DNA from: JACCYJ01 sp038198775
Lineage (GTDB): Bacteria > Actinomycetota > Actinomycetes > Propionibacteriales > Nocardioidaceae
Direction: 5' to 3'
Assembly (NCBI GenBank): GCA_038198775.1
Contig: JBBPZV010000013.1
Span: forward strand, 50,755 to 114,754
DNA: 64,000 bases
Shown here: positions 26,669 to 35,269 of the stretch, in pieces
Position numbering within the stretch: position 1 is the stretch's first letter
Layout of the letters: every line of letters starts with the position of its first letter
Program-made: the position numbers and the translations under genes
The notes under the pieces: generated by a model
Seen by the model: the letters and a program-made list of their open reading frames with translations, nothing else
Database searches by the model: none
What the model was told of the DNA's origin: nothing

Positions 26669-26947
26669 TCAGATGCCTCGATCGGCGCGCTGCCACTCGG
26701 CGCGGATGCCGGCGACGATACAACCGAAGTACTCGGGGTCCTCGGTCGAGTCGTCCGCGACCCCGCAGGCGGCCACGCCGAGCCCGAGGCCGCCGAGACC
26801 GCTCAGCCACAGCGTGGAGAGCAAGAACCCGGGGGCGGCCACGGGTTCGGCCACCGCCAGCGCCAGCAGACACCCGGCGAAGGCCACCCCGCACAGCACC
26901 GCCAGCACGCCCAGCGTCGTGCGCTGGATGCGCTGCCGGGTGCTCAC
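26669..26947 (-). CDS. Small two-helix membrane protein of unknown function
   Basis: A 92-residue protein with two hydrophobic helices (TLGVLAVLCGVAFAGCLLAL and FLLSTLWLSGLGGLGLGVAA) and an acidic then basic tail (DDSTEDPEYFGCIVAGIRAEW). No family recognised. The GTG at 26947 (VSTRQRIQRTT) is preferred to an earlier in-frame start that overlaps metF. It sits 4 bases after metF and 6 before the amidotransferase, so it is cotranscribed with both. Confidence 0.65.
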   Translation of the reverse strand: MSTRQRIQRTTLGVLAVLCGVAFAGCLLALAVAEPVAAPGFLLSTLWLSGLGGLGLGVAACGVADDSTEDPEYFGCIVAGIRAEWQRADRGI

Positions 26948-26951
26948 CCCG

Positions 26952-27929
26952 TCATGATGACAGCCTGTCACCGAATTGGTCAGTTGCGTGGTCGTGTCGC
27001 GACCAGAAATCAGCCGTTCGGGGGACGCCGGCGCACACGTTGGCGAAGATCTCGCGCGTCGCCGTCGAGCGGTTCAATGTGTAGAAGTGAAGCCCCGGTG
27101 CCCCACCGGCCAGCAGCCGGTCACACAAGCGCGTCGCCGTCTCCACCCCGACCGCCCGCACCGCGGCGGGGTCGTCCTGCACCCGTTCCAGCCTTTCGAC
27201 CAGGTCGCCCGGCAGTCGCGACCCGGACAGCGCGGCGAAGCGCGCGACCTGGGCGAAGCTCGTGATCGGCATGATCCCGGCGATCACCGGGATGTCGGCG
27301 CCGAAGCGGCTGGCCCGCTCGACGAGTGCGAAGTATGCGTCGGCGTCGAAGAACAGCTGCGTGATCGCGAAGCGCGCCCCGGCCCTGGCCTTGGCGGCCA
27401 GCACCCGGGCGTCGGCGTCCGGATCGAGTGCCTCCGGGTGCGTGTCGGGAAACGCCGCCACCCCGACGCAGAAGTCCCCCAGCGATCGCGCCAGCGCGAC
27501 CAGCTCGAGGGCGTGGTCGAGCCCGTCCGGGTGCCGTTGCCACGGCCGACCGGGACCGCCGGGAGGGTCGCCGCGCAACGCAAGCACGTTGCGGACGCCC
27601 GCGTCGGCGTACTGCCCGATGATCGCGCGCAGCTCCGCCCGGGCGTGCCCGACGCAGGTTAGGTGCCCGACCGGCCGCAGCGTCGTGTCCGACGCGATCC
27701 GTTCGGTGATCCGCACCGTCCGCTCTCGAGTGGAGCCTCCGGCGCCGTACGTGACCGAGACGAAGCTGGGCCGCAGCGGTTCCAGCTCGCGGACTGCCGT
27801 CCACAGCGCCCGCTCACCGGCATCGTCTCGGGGCGGGAAGAACTCGAACGAGAACGTCCGACCGCCAGCCAGGACCTCTGGCAAAGACGGCTCACGGCGT
27901 GGCAGCCGCGACGGAAGCCCTCGAGCCAT
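26952..27929 (-). CDS. metF: 5,10-methylenetetrahydrofolate reductase
   Basis: A 325-residue FAD-dependent MTHFR that makes 5-methyl-THF for methionine synthesis. TIM-barrel motifs are visible: FSFEFFPPRDDAGE with the catalytic Glu, SFVSVTYGAGGSTRERT, GHLTCVGHAR, VLALRGDPP, FAITQLFFDADAYFALVER and IPVIAGIMPITSF. It diverges from the prenyl synthase gene with only 41 bases between starts. A TACGCT -10 element six bases before the ATG and no Shine-Dalgarno suggest a leaderless message. The neighbourhood resembles M. tuberculosis Rv2172c-Rv2173. Confidence 0.95.
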   Translation of the reverse strand: MARGLPSRLPRREPSLPEVLAGGRTFSFEFFPPRDDAGERALWTAVRELEPLRPSFVSVTYGAGGSTRERTVRITERIASDTTLRPVGHLTCVGHARAELRAIIGQYADAGVRNVLALRGDPPGGPGRPWQRHPDGLDHALELVALARSLGDFCVGVAAFPDTHPEALDPDADARVLAAKARAGARFAITQLFFDADAYFALVERASRFGADIPVIAGIMPITSFAQVARFAALSGSRLPGDLVERLERVQDDPAAVRAVGVETATRLCDRLLAGGAPGLHFYTLNRSTATREIFANVCAGVPRTADFWSRHDHATDQFGDRLSS

Positions 27930-27935
27930 GCGAGG

Positions 27936-27941
27936 AGCGTA
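27936..27941 (-). promoter_or_regulatory. -10 element of leaderless metF
   Basis: TACGCT on the minus strand, then CCTCGC, then the ATG of metF. Confidence 0.5.
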
Positions 27942-27957
27942 GGCGGTGGCTCGGCAC

Positions 27958-27963
27958 TATGGT
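27958..27963 (+). promoter_or_regulatory. -10 element of leaderless prenyl synthase gene
   Basis: TATGGT, seven bases, then ATG at 27971. This overlaps an alternative in-frame ATG (27959) and argues that the later ATG is the true start. Confidence 0.45.
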
Positions 27964-27970
27964 CGCTGCC

Positions 27971-29041
27971 ATGAGCGCCGCCTCGCCGCTGACGGAGTTG
28001 CGGGGGCGGGTCCAGCAGACGCTGAACGAGTTCGTCGACGCCAAGCGGAGACAGTTGGCTGCGCTCGGTCAGCCGGTCGAGGAGATGGTGTCCGCCGCGC
28101 AGCAGGCTGTCGTGAACGGCAAGCGGCTGCGCGCCGGATACTGCTACTGGGGGTGGCGCGCCGCCGGCGGGGACCGCCACGACGATCGCGTCATGCGAGC
28201 CGCCGCGGCGCTCGAGTGGTTGCAGAGCAGTGCGCTCGTGCACGACGACATCATGGATGCCTCCGACGTACGCCGGGGGCGACCCGCGCTGCACCGCGCC
28301 TTTGCCGAGCGGCACAAGATGGCCGGGTGGCGGGGGGACCCCGAGCAGTACGGCATCAGCGCCGCGATCCTTCTCGGCGACCTGCTGCTGGCGTGGGTGG
28401 ACGAGATGTTCCACGACTGCGGCCTGCCGCCGACCGCGCTGGCTCGCGCGCTGCCCTACCTCGACGCGTGCAAGACCGAGGTGGTGGCCGGCCAGTTCCT
28501 CGACCTTGCCAACCAGGCGTCGGGGGACTCCAGCGTGGAAGCCGCCATGCGGGTGGTCCGCTTCAAGGCCGCGAAGTACACCGTCGAGCGGCCGCTGCAC
28601 CTCGGGGCAGCGCTGGCGGGCGCCGGCAAGCCGCTGCTCGACCACCTCAGCGGCTATGGACTGCCGGTCGGTGAGGCGTTCCAGCTGCGCGACGACGTGC
28701 TCGGCGCCTTCGGCAACGCCGCCGTGACCGGCAAGCCCGCCGGCGACGACCTGCGGCAGGGCAAGCGCACCGTGCTGCTCGCGAAGGCCCACCAGCTGGC
28801 CGACGAGCGCCAGCGCCGGTTGCTGGACGAAGGCGTCGGCCGGGCCGACCTCGACGCCGACGCGGTCGCCCGGCTCTGCCAGGTCATCGTCTCCACGGGG
28901 GCACTCGCCCGGGTCGAGGAGCAGATCGAGACGCTCCGCGAGACCGCGCTGGGCGCGCTGGACTCCGCCGCCGTCGACGACGACGAGGCCCGCCATGCGC
29001 TGCGCGTGCTCGCCGACCTCTCGGTGCGCCGGCAAAGCTGA
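27971..29041 (+). CDS. Polyprenyl (geranylgeranyl-type) diphosphate synthase, IdsA2-like
   Basis: A 356-residue trans-isoprenyl diphosphate synthase. It has the first Asp-rich motif in LVHDDIMDASDVRRGRPALH, the second in FQLRDDVLGAFGN, the GKRLRAGYCYWGW substrate region and RFKAAKYTVERPLHLGAAL. It condenses IPP with allylic diphosphates; chain length cannot be read with certainty. The start is taken at the leaderless ATG 27971 (MSAASPL). Followed convergently by the Rv2175c-like gene, as in M. tuberculosis (idsA2, Rv2173). Confidence 0.93.
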   Translation: MSAASPLTELRGRVQQTLNEFVDAKRRQLAALGQPVEEMVSAAQQAVVNGKRLRAGYCYWGWRAAGGDRHDDRVMRAAAALEWLQSSALVHDDIMDASDVRRGRPALHRAFAERHKMAGWRGDPEQYGISAAILLGDLLLAWVDEMFHDCGLPPTALARALPYLDACKTEVVAGQFLDLANQASGDSSVEAAMRVVRFKAAKYTVERPLHLGAALAGAGKPLLDHLSGYGLPVGEAFQLRDDVLGAFGNAAVTGKPAGDDLRQGKRTVLLAKAHQLADERQRRLLDEGVGRADLDADAVARLCQVIVSTGALARVEEQIETLRETALGALDSAAVDDDEARHALRVLADLSVRRQS

Positions 29042-29050
29042 GACGTCGGT

Positions 29051-29404
29051 TCAGGCGAGCGCCTGGGCACGGCGGCGCACCTCCGTGCCGCGGTCCTCAC
29101 GGAGCGCGTCGATCGGCCTCCCCGGAAGCGACTCGTCGGCGGTGAACAGCCAGGCCACCGCCTCGTCCGGTGCGAAGCACGCGTCGCGCAGCAGCGTCAA
29201 CGTGCCCGGAAGACCCTTGACCACGTGACCCTCAGCGATGAACAACGCTGGCACCTGCGGCCCGGAGCGCTCCGACACCGCCACCGCCAGCAGCCCACCC
29301 TCGCTCAGCAACCGTCGTACCCGCGGCACCGGGAGACCGAGCCGCGCACCCGCCTCCTCGAGGCTCAACCAGTCCGTTCCCAGGTCAGGAATCGCGATCG
29401 TCAC
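29051..29404 (-). CDS. Rv2175c-family winged-helix DNA-binding protein
   Basis: A 117-residue protein with an N-terminal helix-turn-helix (DWLSLEEAGARLGLPVPRVRRLLSEG) and a conserved C-terminal region (FIAEGHVVKGLPGTLTLLRDACF, DEAVAWLFTADESLPGRPIDALR). M. tuberculosis Rv2175c binds DNA and is phosphorylated by PknL encoded next door. The same divergent arrangement with a Ser/Thr kinase at 29499 is present here, so the kinase-substrate pair is probably conserved. Start GTG at 29404. Confidence 0.92.
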   Translation of the reverse strand: MTIAIPDLGTDWLSLEEAGARLGLPVPRVRRLLSEGGLLAVAVSERSGPQVPALFIAEGHVVKGLPGTLTLLRDACFAPDEAVAWLFTADESLPGRPIDALREDRGTEVRRRAQALA

Positions 29405-29498
29405 CCGATCAGCCTGCCACGATTGGTGGCCTGTCCCCGCCTAGACTCGGGGAGTCCAGCGTCCCCGAGATGCCCCCGAGAGCCAGTGAGGCTGACCG

Positions 29499-31457
29499 GT
29501 GTCCACCACGAGCAGCGAGACCCTGCGCGGGCGGCTCCTCGACGGCCGGTACCGCATCGAGTCACGTATCGCCCGCGGCGGCATGGCAACCGTCTATCGC
29601 GCCTTGGACGTCCGGCTGGACCGTACGGTCGCGGTCAAGGTCATGCACGCCGGACTGGGCGACGACGACGACTTCACCGCCCGGTTCGTGCGTGAGGCGC
29701 GGGCAGCGGCCCGGCTCAACTCGCCCAACGTGGTCGCCGTGTTCGACCAAGGGCAGGAAGCCAACACCGTCTACCTGGTCATGGAGTACGTGCCCGGCAA
29801 GACGCTGCGAGACATCGTCCGTGAGAACGCGCCGCTGCGGCCCGCGAAGGCGTTGACCCTGATCGAGCAGGTGCTGACCGCCCTGGCGGCCGCACACGAG
29901 GCGGGTCTGGTGCACCGCGACGTGAAGCCGGAGAACGTGCTGATCGCGACCGACGGCCGTGTCAAGGTCGCGGACTTCGGGCTGGCCCGCGCTGTCAGCT
30001 CGGCCACAGCCGCGACCGCCACCAACGGCATGCTCATCGGCACGGTGTCCTACCTCGCCCCCGAGCTCGTGCTCAACCAGGGCGCCGACGCCCGCTGCGA
30101 CGTCTACGCCTGCGGCGTGCTGCTCTACGAGCTGCTGACCGGTTCCAAACCGCACGAGGGCGAGACCCCGATCCAGGTCGCGTACCAGCACGTGCACGAG
30201 GACATCCCACCCCCGTCCCTGCGGATGCCTGGGCTGCCGGCGTATCTCGACGCGCTGGTCGCCCGGGCGACCGCGCGGGACCGGGACCTGCGTCCAGCCG
30301 ACGCCAAGGTGATGCTGCGCCACGTCCGCCGGGTCCGCAGCGCGCTGGACGCCGGCCTGCACGACGACGAGGAGCTGACCGAGGACCTCGCGCCGCGGCT
30401 CGCCACCGCGCGGCTACCGCATCTAGACGAGCGTGACCCGCTGCTGCTGCCCCCACCGCCGCATTGCCGACCCGAGCAGACGCTGGTCGTGGGGGCGTTG
30501 CAGGGTCGTGAGCTCGCCGTGCCGGTCGGGGTCCCCACCGCGGCAGCCGAACCGGCGCGGGTCCCGCGGCCTCGCCGTCGCCGTCGAAGCTGGGTTCTCA
30601 TCGCGTTGGTGCTGGTGCTTGCGGTAGCCGCCGCGTTCGGTGGCTGGTACCTCGGGGTCGGCCGGTTCACCAGCACCCCCGACGTGACCGGGTTGTCCCG
30701 CTCGGCCGCCCAGGCGCGGATCGAGCGGGCCGGGCTGTCGTACTCGCTCGGCTCGCGTCAGTACTCCGAGACCGTGCCCGCCGGCGCCGTCATCACGACC
30801 GACCCCGGCGCGGCGTCGCGCATCCCGCGCGGGAACACCGTGTCGGTGACGGTCAGCAAGGGCAAGCAGCGGTACGCGGTGCCGACACTGCTCGGCCTCA
30901 GCCAGGCCGAGGCCGAACAGGCCCTTGCGACCGCGCACCTGCGGCCCGACCCGGTCGGGCGCTACCACGCTGCTTCGGCCGAGGGAGTCGTCTTCCGCTC
31001 CGCGGTGCAGCCCGGATCGCAACGCTCGCCCGGCGCCAGCGTGCGCTTCTTCGTCTCCAAGGGAGCACGGCCGATCGCGATCCCCGACCTCACCGGGCAG
31101 CCGTACTCCTCGGTGCGGGCACAGCTGCGCGGTCTCGGCTTCCGGGTCGACCGCAGCCGCGAGCACAGCGACACGGTGACCGCCGGCACGGTGGTCAGCC
31201 AGACACCGGACGGCGGCACCGGCGTCCGCGACGACACCATCTCCGTCGTCGTGTCCACCGGTCCCGCGCTGGTCGACGTGCCGTCGGTGATCGGGCTGTC
31301 CCCGCAGAGCGCCGCCCAGACGCTGCGGGCGGCGGGACTGCGCGTCCGGGTCCGACACGACCCCTCCTACATCGGCGGCTTTCTCGTCGTCGACCAGACC
31401 CCCGGAAGCGACGGCTCAGCCCCGGCCGGCTCGACCGTGACGGTCTTCGTGGTGTGA
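29499..31457 (+). CDS. PknL-like Ser/Thr protein kinase with four PASTA domains
   Basis: A 652-residue membrane kinase. The kinase domain (about 20-280) has the glycine loop IARGGMATVYRA, VAVKVM lysine, VHRDVKPENVL catalytic loop, ADFGLARA and APE-type SYLAPELVL. A single helix (SWVLIALVLVLAVAAAFGGW, about 367-388) leads to four PASTA repeats (starting PDVTGLSRSAAQARI, VPTLLGLSQAEAEQAL, IPDLTGQPYSSVRAQL, VPSVIGLSPQSAAQTL). Mycobacterial PknL lacks PASTA, so this one may sense muropeptides directly. Probable -10 TAGACT at 29442-29447. Overlaps the EamA gene. Confidence 0.93.
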   Translation: MSTTSSETLRGRLLDGRYRIESRIARGGMATVYRALDVRLDRTVAVKVMHAGLGDDDDFTARFVREARAAARLNSPNVVAVFDQGQEANTVYLVMEYVPGKTLRDIVRENAPLRPAKALTLIEQVLTALAAAHEAGLVHRDVKPENVLIATDGRVKVADFGLARAVSSATAATATNGMLIGTVSYLAPELVLNQGADARCDVYACGVLLYELLTGSKPHEGETPIQVAYQHVHEDIPPPSLRMPGLPAYLDALVARATARDRDLRPADAKVMLRHVRRVRSALDAGLHDDEELTEDLAPRLATARLPHLDERDPLLLPPPPHCRPEQTLVVGALQGRELAVPVGVPTAAAEPARVPRPRRRRRSWVLIALVLVLAVAAAFGGWYLGVGRFTSTPDVTGLSRSAAQARIERAGLSYSLGSRQYSETVPAGAVITTDPGAASRIPRGNTVSVTVSKGKQRYAVPTLLGLSQAEAEQALATAHLRPDPVGRYHAASAEGVVFRSAVQPGSQRSPGASVRFFVSKGARPIAIPDLTGQPYSSVRAQLRGLGFRVDRSREHSDTVTAGTVVSQTPDGGTGVRDDTISVVVSTGPALVDVPSVIGLSPQSAAQTLRAAGLRVRVRHDPSYIGGFLVVDQTPGSDGSAPAGSTVTVFVV

Positions 31458-32362
31458 GCACCCGCCTCGCCGCGGGAGCCGGCCCGCGGACCGGCCTGGC
31501 CACGCTGGCACTCGTCGGGGTCACCGCCTCCTGGGGATCGACGTTCTTCCTGATCAAGGACCTGCTGCACCGGATACCGGCGGTCGACTTCTTGGCGTTG
31601 CGGTTCGCCATCGCGGCGGTCACGCTGGCCGTGATCTCCCCGGCGGCGGTGCGCCGGCTGACGCCGCAGGCGCGGCGACGTGGTCTGGCGCTCGGCGTCG
31701 TCTACGGCGTCGCGCAGGTGCTGCAAACGGTCGGCCTCGGGCACACCGACGCCAGCGTGTCCGGCTTCATCACCGGCACGTACGTCGTCGCCACCCCGCT
31801 GCTGGCCGGGTGGCTGCTGCGCGAGCGAGTGCCGGCCGCCGTCTGGGCGGCCGTCGCGCTGTCCACCGCGGGACTCGCCGTGCTCAGCCTGCGGGGGCTG
31901 TCCCTCGGGTACGGCGAGTCGCTCACCCTCGCGGCGGCGTTCCTCTACGCAGTCCACATCGTTGGCCTCGGTGCCTGGTCACGGGCGCAGGAGGCGTACG
32001 GGCTCGCGGTGCTGCAGATGGCCGCGATTGCGGTGGTGGCGGCGGTGCCGACCGCCTACGACGGCATCACGCTGCCGGTGCGGACCGGTGACTGGCTGGC
32101 GGTGATCTACATGGCGCTGGTGTGCGGCGCGCTGGCCCTGGTGGCGCAGACCTGGGCCCAGGCGCACCTGCCGGCGACGCGGGCGGCGATCGTGATGACG
32201 CTGGAGCCGGTGTTCGCCGCCGGTTTCGCGGTGGCGCTGGGCGGGGAGTCGTTCACCGCGCGGATGGTCCTCGGCGGTGGGCTGGTGATCGCAGCGATGT
32301 ACCTGGTGGAGCTGGCTCCCCGCCGCCACGTCGAGGGCGAGGTGCCGCACCTCGCGCAGTAG
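31454..32362 (+). CDS. EamA/DMT-superfamily transporter
   Basis: A 302-residue protein with ten predicted helices in two EamA repeats (ALVGVTASWGSTFFLIKDLLHRIP opens the first; LPATRAAIVMTLEPVFAAGFAVALGGE lies in the second). Likely exports a small metabolite or amino acid. The GTG at 31454 overlaps the kinase stop by 4 bases, so it is translationally coupled to it. It is followed closely by DAHP synthase, which hints at, but does not prove, an aromatic-compound link. Confidence 0.9.
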   Translation: MSTRLAAGAGPRTGLATLALVGVTASWGSTFFLIKDLLHRIPAVDFLALRFAIAAVTLAVISPAAVRRLTPQARRRGLALGVVYGVAQVLQTVGLGHTDASVSGFITGTYVVATPLLAGWLLRERVPAAVWAAVALSTAGLAVLSLRGLSLGYGESLTLAAAFLYAVHIVGLGAWSRAQEAYGLAVLQMAAIAVVAAVPTAYDGITLPVRTGDWLAVIYMALVCGALALVAQTWAQAHLPATRAAIVMTLEPVFAAGFAVALGGESFTARMVLGGGLVIAAMYLVELAPRRHVEGEVPHLAQ

Positions 32363-32374
32363 CCTGGCCGCCCC

Positions 32375-33397
32375 ATGGTCATCGTGATGCAGCCCGGCGC
32401 CGGTGACGCCGAGATCACCCGGGTGGTCGAGCGGGTCGAGCAGGCCGGCGCCGAGGCGTTCGTCAGCCGCGGCGTGCTCCGTACGATCATCGGACTCGTC
32501 GGCGACGTCGCCATGCTGCACGGGCTCAACCTGCGGGCGCTGCCCGGCGTCGCGGACGTGCACCGCATCACCGCCCCGTACAAGCTGGTCAGCCGGGAGC
32601 ACCACGGGGCTCGGTCGACGGTGTGGGTGGGTTCGGAGAGCATCCGGGCCCCGATCGGCCCGGAGACCTTCGCGCTGATCGGGGGGCCGTGCGCGGTCGA
32701 GACGCCCGAGCAGACGCTGGCCGCCGCGCAGCTGGCGAAGGCCGCCGGCGCCACCTTGTTGCGCGGCGGCGCGTTCAAGCCCCGCACGTCGCCGTACGCC
32801 TTCCAGGGGCTCGGGCTCGAGGGGTTGAAGATCCTCGCAGACGTCCGGGAGGAGACCGGGCTGCCCGTGGTGACCGAGATCGTCGACGCCCACGACGTCG
32901 ACGTGGTCGTCGAGTACGCCGACATGTTGCAGGTCGGGACCCGCAACATGGCCAACTTCGCGCTGCTGCAAGCCGTGGGGCAGGCGCGCCGTCCGGTGCT
33001 GCTCAAGCGGGGCATGCAAGCCACGATCGAGGAGTGGCTGATGGCGGCGGAGTACGTCGCACAGCGCGGCAACCTCGACATCGTGCTGTGCGAGCGGGGT
33101 ATCCGCACCTTCGAGACCGCTACCCGCAACACCCTCGACCTGTCCGCGATCCCGGTGGTGCAGGCCGCCTCGCACCTGCCGGTGATCGCCGACCCGTCGC
33201 ACGCCGCCGGGCGGCGCGACCTGGTGGTGCCGCTGGCGCGGGCCGCGATCGCGGTCGGAGCTGACGGCGTCATCGTCGACGTGCACCCCGACCCCGAGTC
33301 GGCGCTGTGCGACGGCCCGCAGGCCCTGGTCGGCGACGACCTGGCGGCGCTGGCGGAGGCGGTCCGTACGCTCCCTCCCCTGTTCGGCCGGCCCTGA
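32375..33397 (+). CDS. 3-deoxy-7-phosphoheptulonate synthase, type I-beta (AroF-like)
   Basis: A 340-residue DAHP synthase that condenses PEP with erythrose 4-phosphate at the entry of the shikimate pathway. An N-terminal ferredoxin-like regulatory domain (about 1-75; VIVMQPGAGDAEITRVVERV) precedes the barrel. Key motifs are LIGGPCAVETPEQ, LLRGGAFKPRTSPYAFQGLG, LLKRGMQATIEEWL and IADPSHAAGRRDLV. A second, unrelated-type DAHP synthase (class II) lies at 37159. Possible starts are ATG 32375 or ATG 32384. Ends 7 bases before a large hairpin. Confidence 0.94.
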   Translation: MVIVMQPGAGDAEITRVVERVEQAGAEAFVSRGVLRTIIGLVGDVAMLHGLNLRALPGVADVHRITAPYKLVSREHHGARSTVWVGSESIRAPIGPETFALIGGPCAVETPEQTLAAAQLAKAAGATLLRGGAFKPRTSPYAFQGLGLEGLKILADVREETGLPVVTEIVDAHDVDVVVEYADMLQVGTRNMANFALLQAVGQARRPVLLKRGMQATIEEWLMAAEYVAQRGNLDIVLCERGIRTFETATRNTLDLSAIPVVQAASHLPVIADPSHAAGRRDLVVPLARAAIAVGADGVIVDVHPDPESALCDGPQALVGDDLAALAEAVRTLPPLFGRP

Positions 33398-33403
33398 CCC
33401 GCT

Positions 33404-33458
33404 GGCGGGAACGTTTCTGCAGTGACACGCCCGGCGTGTCTGCAGAAACGTTCCCGCC
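33404..33458 (+). terminator. Long near-perfect hairpin after the type I-beta DAHP synthase
   Basis: An 18-bp outer stem (GGCGGGAACGTTTCTGCA pairs with its exact complement ending at 33458) encloses a second stem (GACACGC/GCGTGTC). There is no T-tract. It follows the stop codon by 6 bases and so may terminate or stabilise the transcript. Confidence 0.7.
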
Positions 33459-33524
33459 ACGTCGGTCGGAGGTCGGGAGGGCGGTGGCCGTCGGAGTTCC
33501 GCGCCGGCGCGCGACGATGAGGGC

Positions 33525-34052
33525 ATGAGCGAGCCGGCGGGCGTACCGGGCGCGCCCGAGCTGTTGGCGGCGTACGACGACTCGCTGCCGCACGTCTACG
33601 GCTACCTGCTCTCCCGCTGCGGGCAGCCGACGCTGGCCGAGGACCTCACCGCGGAGACCTTCCTGGCCGCCGCCGACGCGGTCCGGACCGGCCGTCCGGC
33701 GCCGATGACCCGGGGGTGGCTGATCGGCGTCGCCCGGCACAAGCTGGTCGACCACTGGCGCCGGCAGGCCCGCGAGTCGGTACGCCTGCAGGTGCTGCGG
33801 TCGCGTCCCGAGCCGAGGACCGACGACCCCTGGGAGGCCGAGCTCGACCGCGTGGTCGCCCAGCAGACGCTGAGCCGCCTGTCCCCAATGCACCGGCTCG
33901 TGCTGACGCTGCGCTACGTCGACGACCTGCCGGTTCCCGAGGTGGCACGCGCCGTGGAACGCAGCGTGCACGCCACCGAGGGCCTGCTGGTCCGGGCGCG
34001 AGCAGCGTTCCGGCGCGCCTACCCGCACGCGGAGGAGGCGACCGATGACTGA
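33525..34052 (+). CDS. ECF-type RNA polymerase sigma factor
   Basis: A 175-residue sigma factor. Region 2 has LPHVYGYLLSRCGQPTLAEDLTAETFLAA with the WLIGVARHKLVDHWRR helix, and region 4 has RLSPMHRLVLTLRYVDDLPVPEVARAVERSVHATEGLLVRAR. No anti-sigma gene is present; instead the next gene, overlapping by 8 bases, is a VOC protein with an unusual N-terminal helix. ECF-VOC pairs recur in actinomycetes. ATG at 33525, with no strong ribosome site. Confidence 0.9.
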   Translation: MSEPAGVPGAPELLAAYDDSLPHVYGYLLSRCGQPTLAEDLTAETFLAAADAVRTGRPAPMTRGWLIGVARHKLVDHWRRQARESVRLQVLRSRPEPRTDDPWEAELDRVVAQQTLSRLSPMHRLVLTLRYVDDLPVPEVARAVERSVHATEGLLVRARAAFRRAYPHAEEATDD

Positions 34053-35259
34053 CCCGCTGCGTGTGCTGGTCCTCCCGCCCGAACCGGTCACACCTCCGCG
34101 GCGGTTCGCCGCGCGGCTGCGCGCCCGGCTCGAGCGCGCCGTCGGCCCATCCGAAGGAGAAGCCATGTCCGAGACCACCGCACCTGCCGGTGTCGTCCCG
34201 TACCTCGCCGTGAGCAACGGCCGCGAGGCCGTGAACTGGTACGCCCAGGCGCTCGGCGCGCAGGAGTACGGGCAGCGCTACGAGGAGCCGGGCGGCCGGA
34301 TCGGGCACGCGGCGATGCGAGTGCACGACGCGGTGTTCTACCTCTCCGACGGCGCACCGGAGATCGGTGTGGAGCCGGCGGTGGTGGACGCGCCTGTCAG
34401 CACCAGCCTGGTGCTGACGGTTCCGGACACCGACGCCGCCCTGGACCGGGCACGGAAGGCCGGCGCCCGGGTGGAGCGGGAGCCGCAGGACAACCCGTAC
34501 GGCCGGATCGCGGTGATCCGCGACCCGTACGGCCACCGCTGGATGCTCGAGGGCCCGGTCACCGCGCCGGCGTACGAGCCGATCCGTCCCGGCGACATCG
34601 GCTACGTCTCCTGGAACACCCCGGACGTCGAGCGGGCGGCTCGCTTCTACGGTGACGTGCTCCGGTGGGACGTCCGCGACCGGTTCGTGTCGGTCACGGG
34701 CATGCAGGTGGGGCTGTGGGCGGCGGAGCGGAGCACGCTGTTCTGCGTGTACGCGGTCGACGACCTCGCCGCGGCGGTCGCGGCGGTACGAACGGCCGGC
34801 GGGTCCGCGGGCGAGCCGGAGGAACGGCCGTACGGGCGGATCAGCGACTGCACCGATCCCGAGGGCACCGGGTTCGCGCTGTACGAGCCGCAGCCGGGCA
34901 ACGACCGCAGACCGCCGGGAAACGGTGAGCGCGAGGGCGACCTGGCCTACGTCACCCACCAGGTCATGGACTCGGCGGTGGCGCGCGGCTTCTTCGGGGC
35001 CGTGCTCGGGTGGCGTTTCACCGCCGGCCGGGTCGAGGACGGCTGGGGCGCCGAGGACGTCGCGCCGATGGTGGGCCTGTCAGGCGGCCACGAGCGCAGC
35101 GTGACTCTGCCGATGTGGCGGGTCGACGACATCGCCGACGCGGTGGCGCGGGTGCGACGGGCCGGAGGCGAGGCGACCGAGCCCGAGCAGCAGCCGTACG
35201 GGCTGATGGCCGAGTGCAGCGACGACCAGGGCGGTCGGTTCTACCTCGGCCAGCTGTGA
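34045..35259 (+). CDS. Triple-VOC (glyoxalase-fold) protein paired with the ECF sigma factor
   Basis: A 404-residue protein. Residues 1-40 form an amphipathic, Arg-rich segment (TPPRRFAARLRARLERAVG) of the kind found on VOC proteins encoded with ECF factors. Three VOC domains follow: VVPYLAVSNGREAVNWYAQALG, GDIGYVSWNTPDVERAARFYGD and GDLAYVTHQVMDSAVARGFFG. Each ends with a FYL/WML-type strand. It may be a ligand-sensing partner of the sigma factor or an enzyme; the substrate is unknown. The ATG at 34045 overlaps the sigma gene; MSETTAPAG (34165) is a shorter alternative start. Confidence 0.85.
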   Translation: MTDPLRVLVLPPEPVTPPRRFAARLRARLERAVGPSEGEAMSETTAPAGVVPYLAVSNGREAVNWYAQALGAQEYGQRYEEPGGRIGHAAMRVHDAVFYLSDGAPEIGVEPAVVDAPVSTSLVLTVPDTDAALDRARKAGARVEREPQDNPYGRIAVIRDPYGHRWMLEGPVTAPAYEPIRPGDIGYVSWNTPDVERAARFYGDVLRWDVRDRFVSVTGMQVGLWAAERSTLFCVYAVDDLAAAVAAVRTAGGSAGEPEERPYGRISDCTDPEGTGFALYEPQPGNDRRPPGNGEREGDLAYVTHQVMDSAVARGFFGAVLGWRFTAGRVEDGWGAEDVAPMVGLSGGHERSVTLPMWRVDDIADAVARVRRAGGEATEPEQQPYGLMAECSDDQGGRFYLGQL

Positions 35260-35269
35260 GCTCCTGAGC

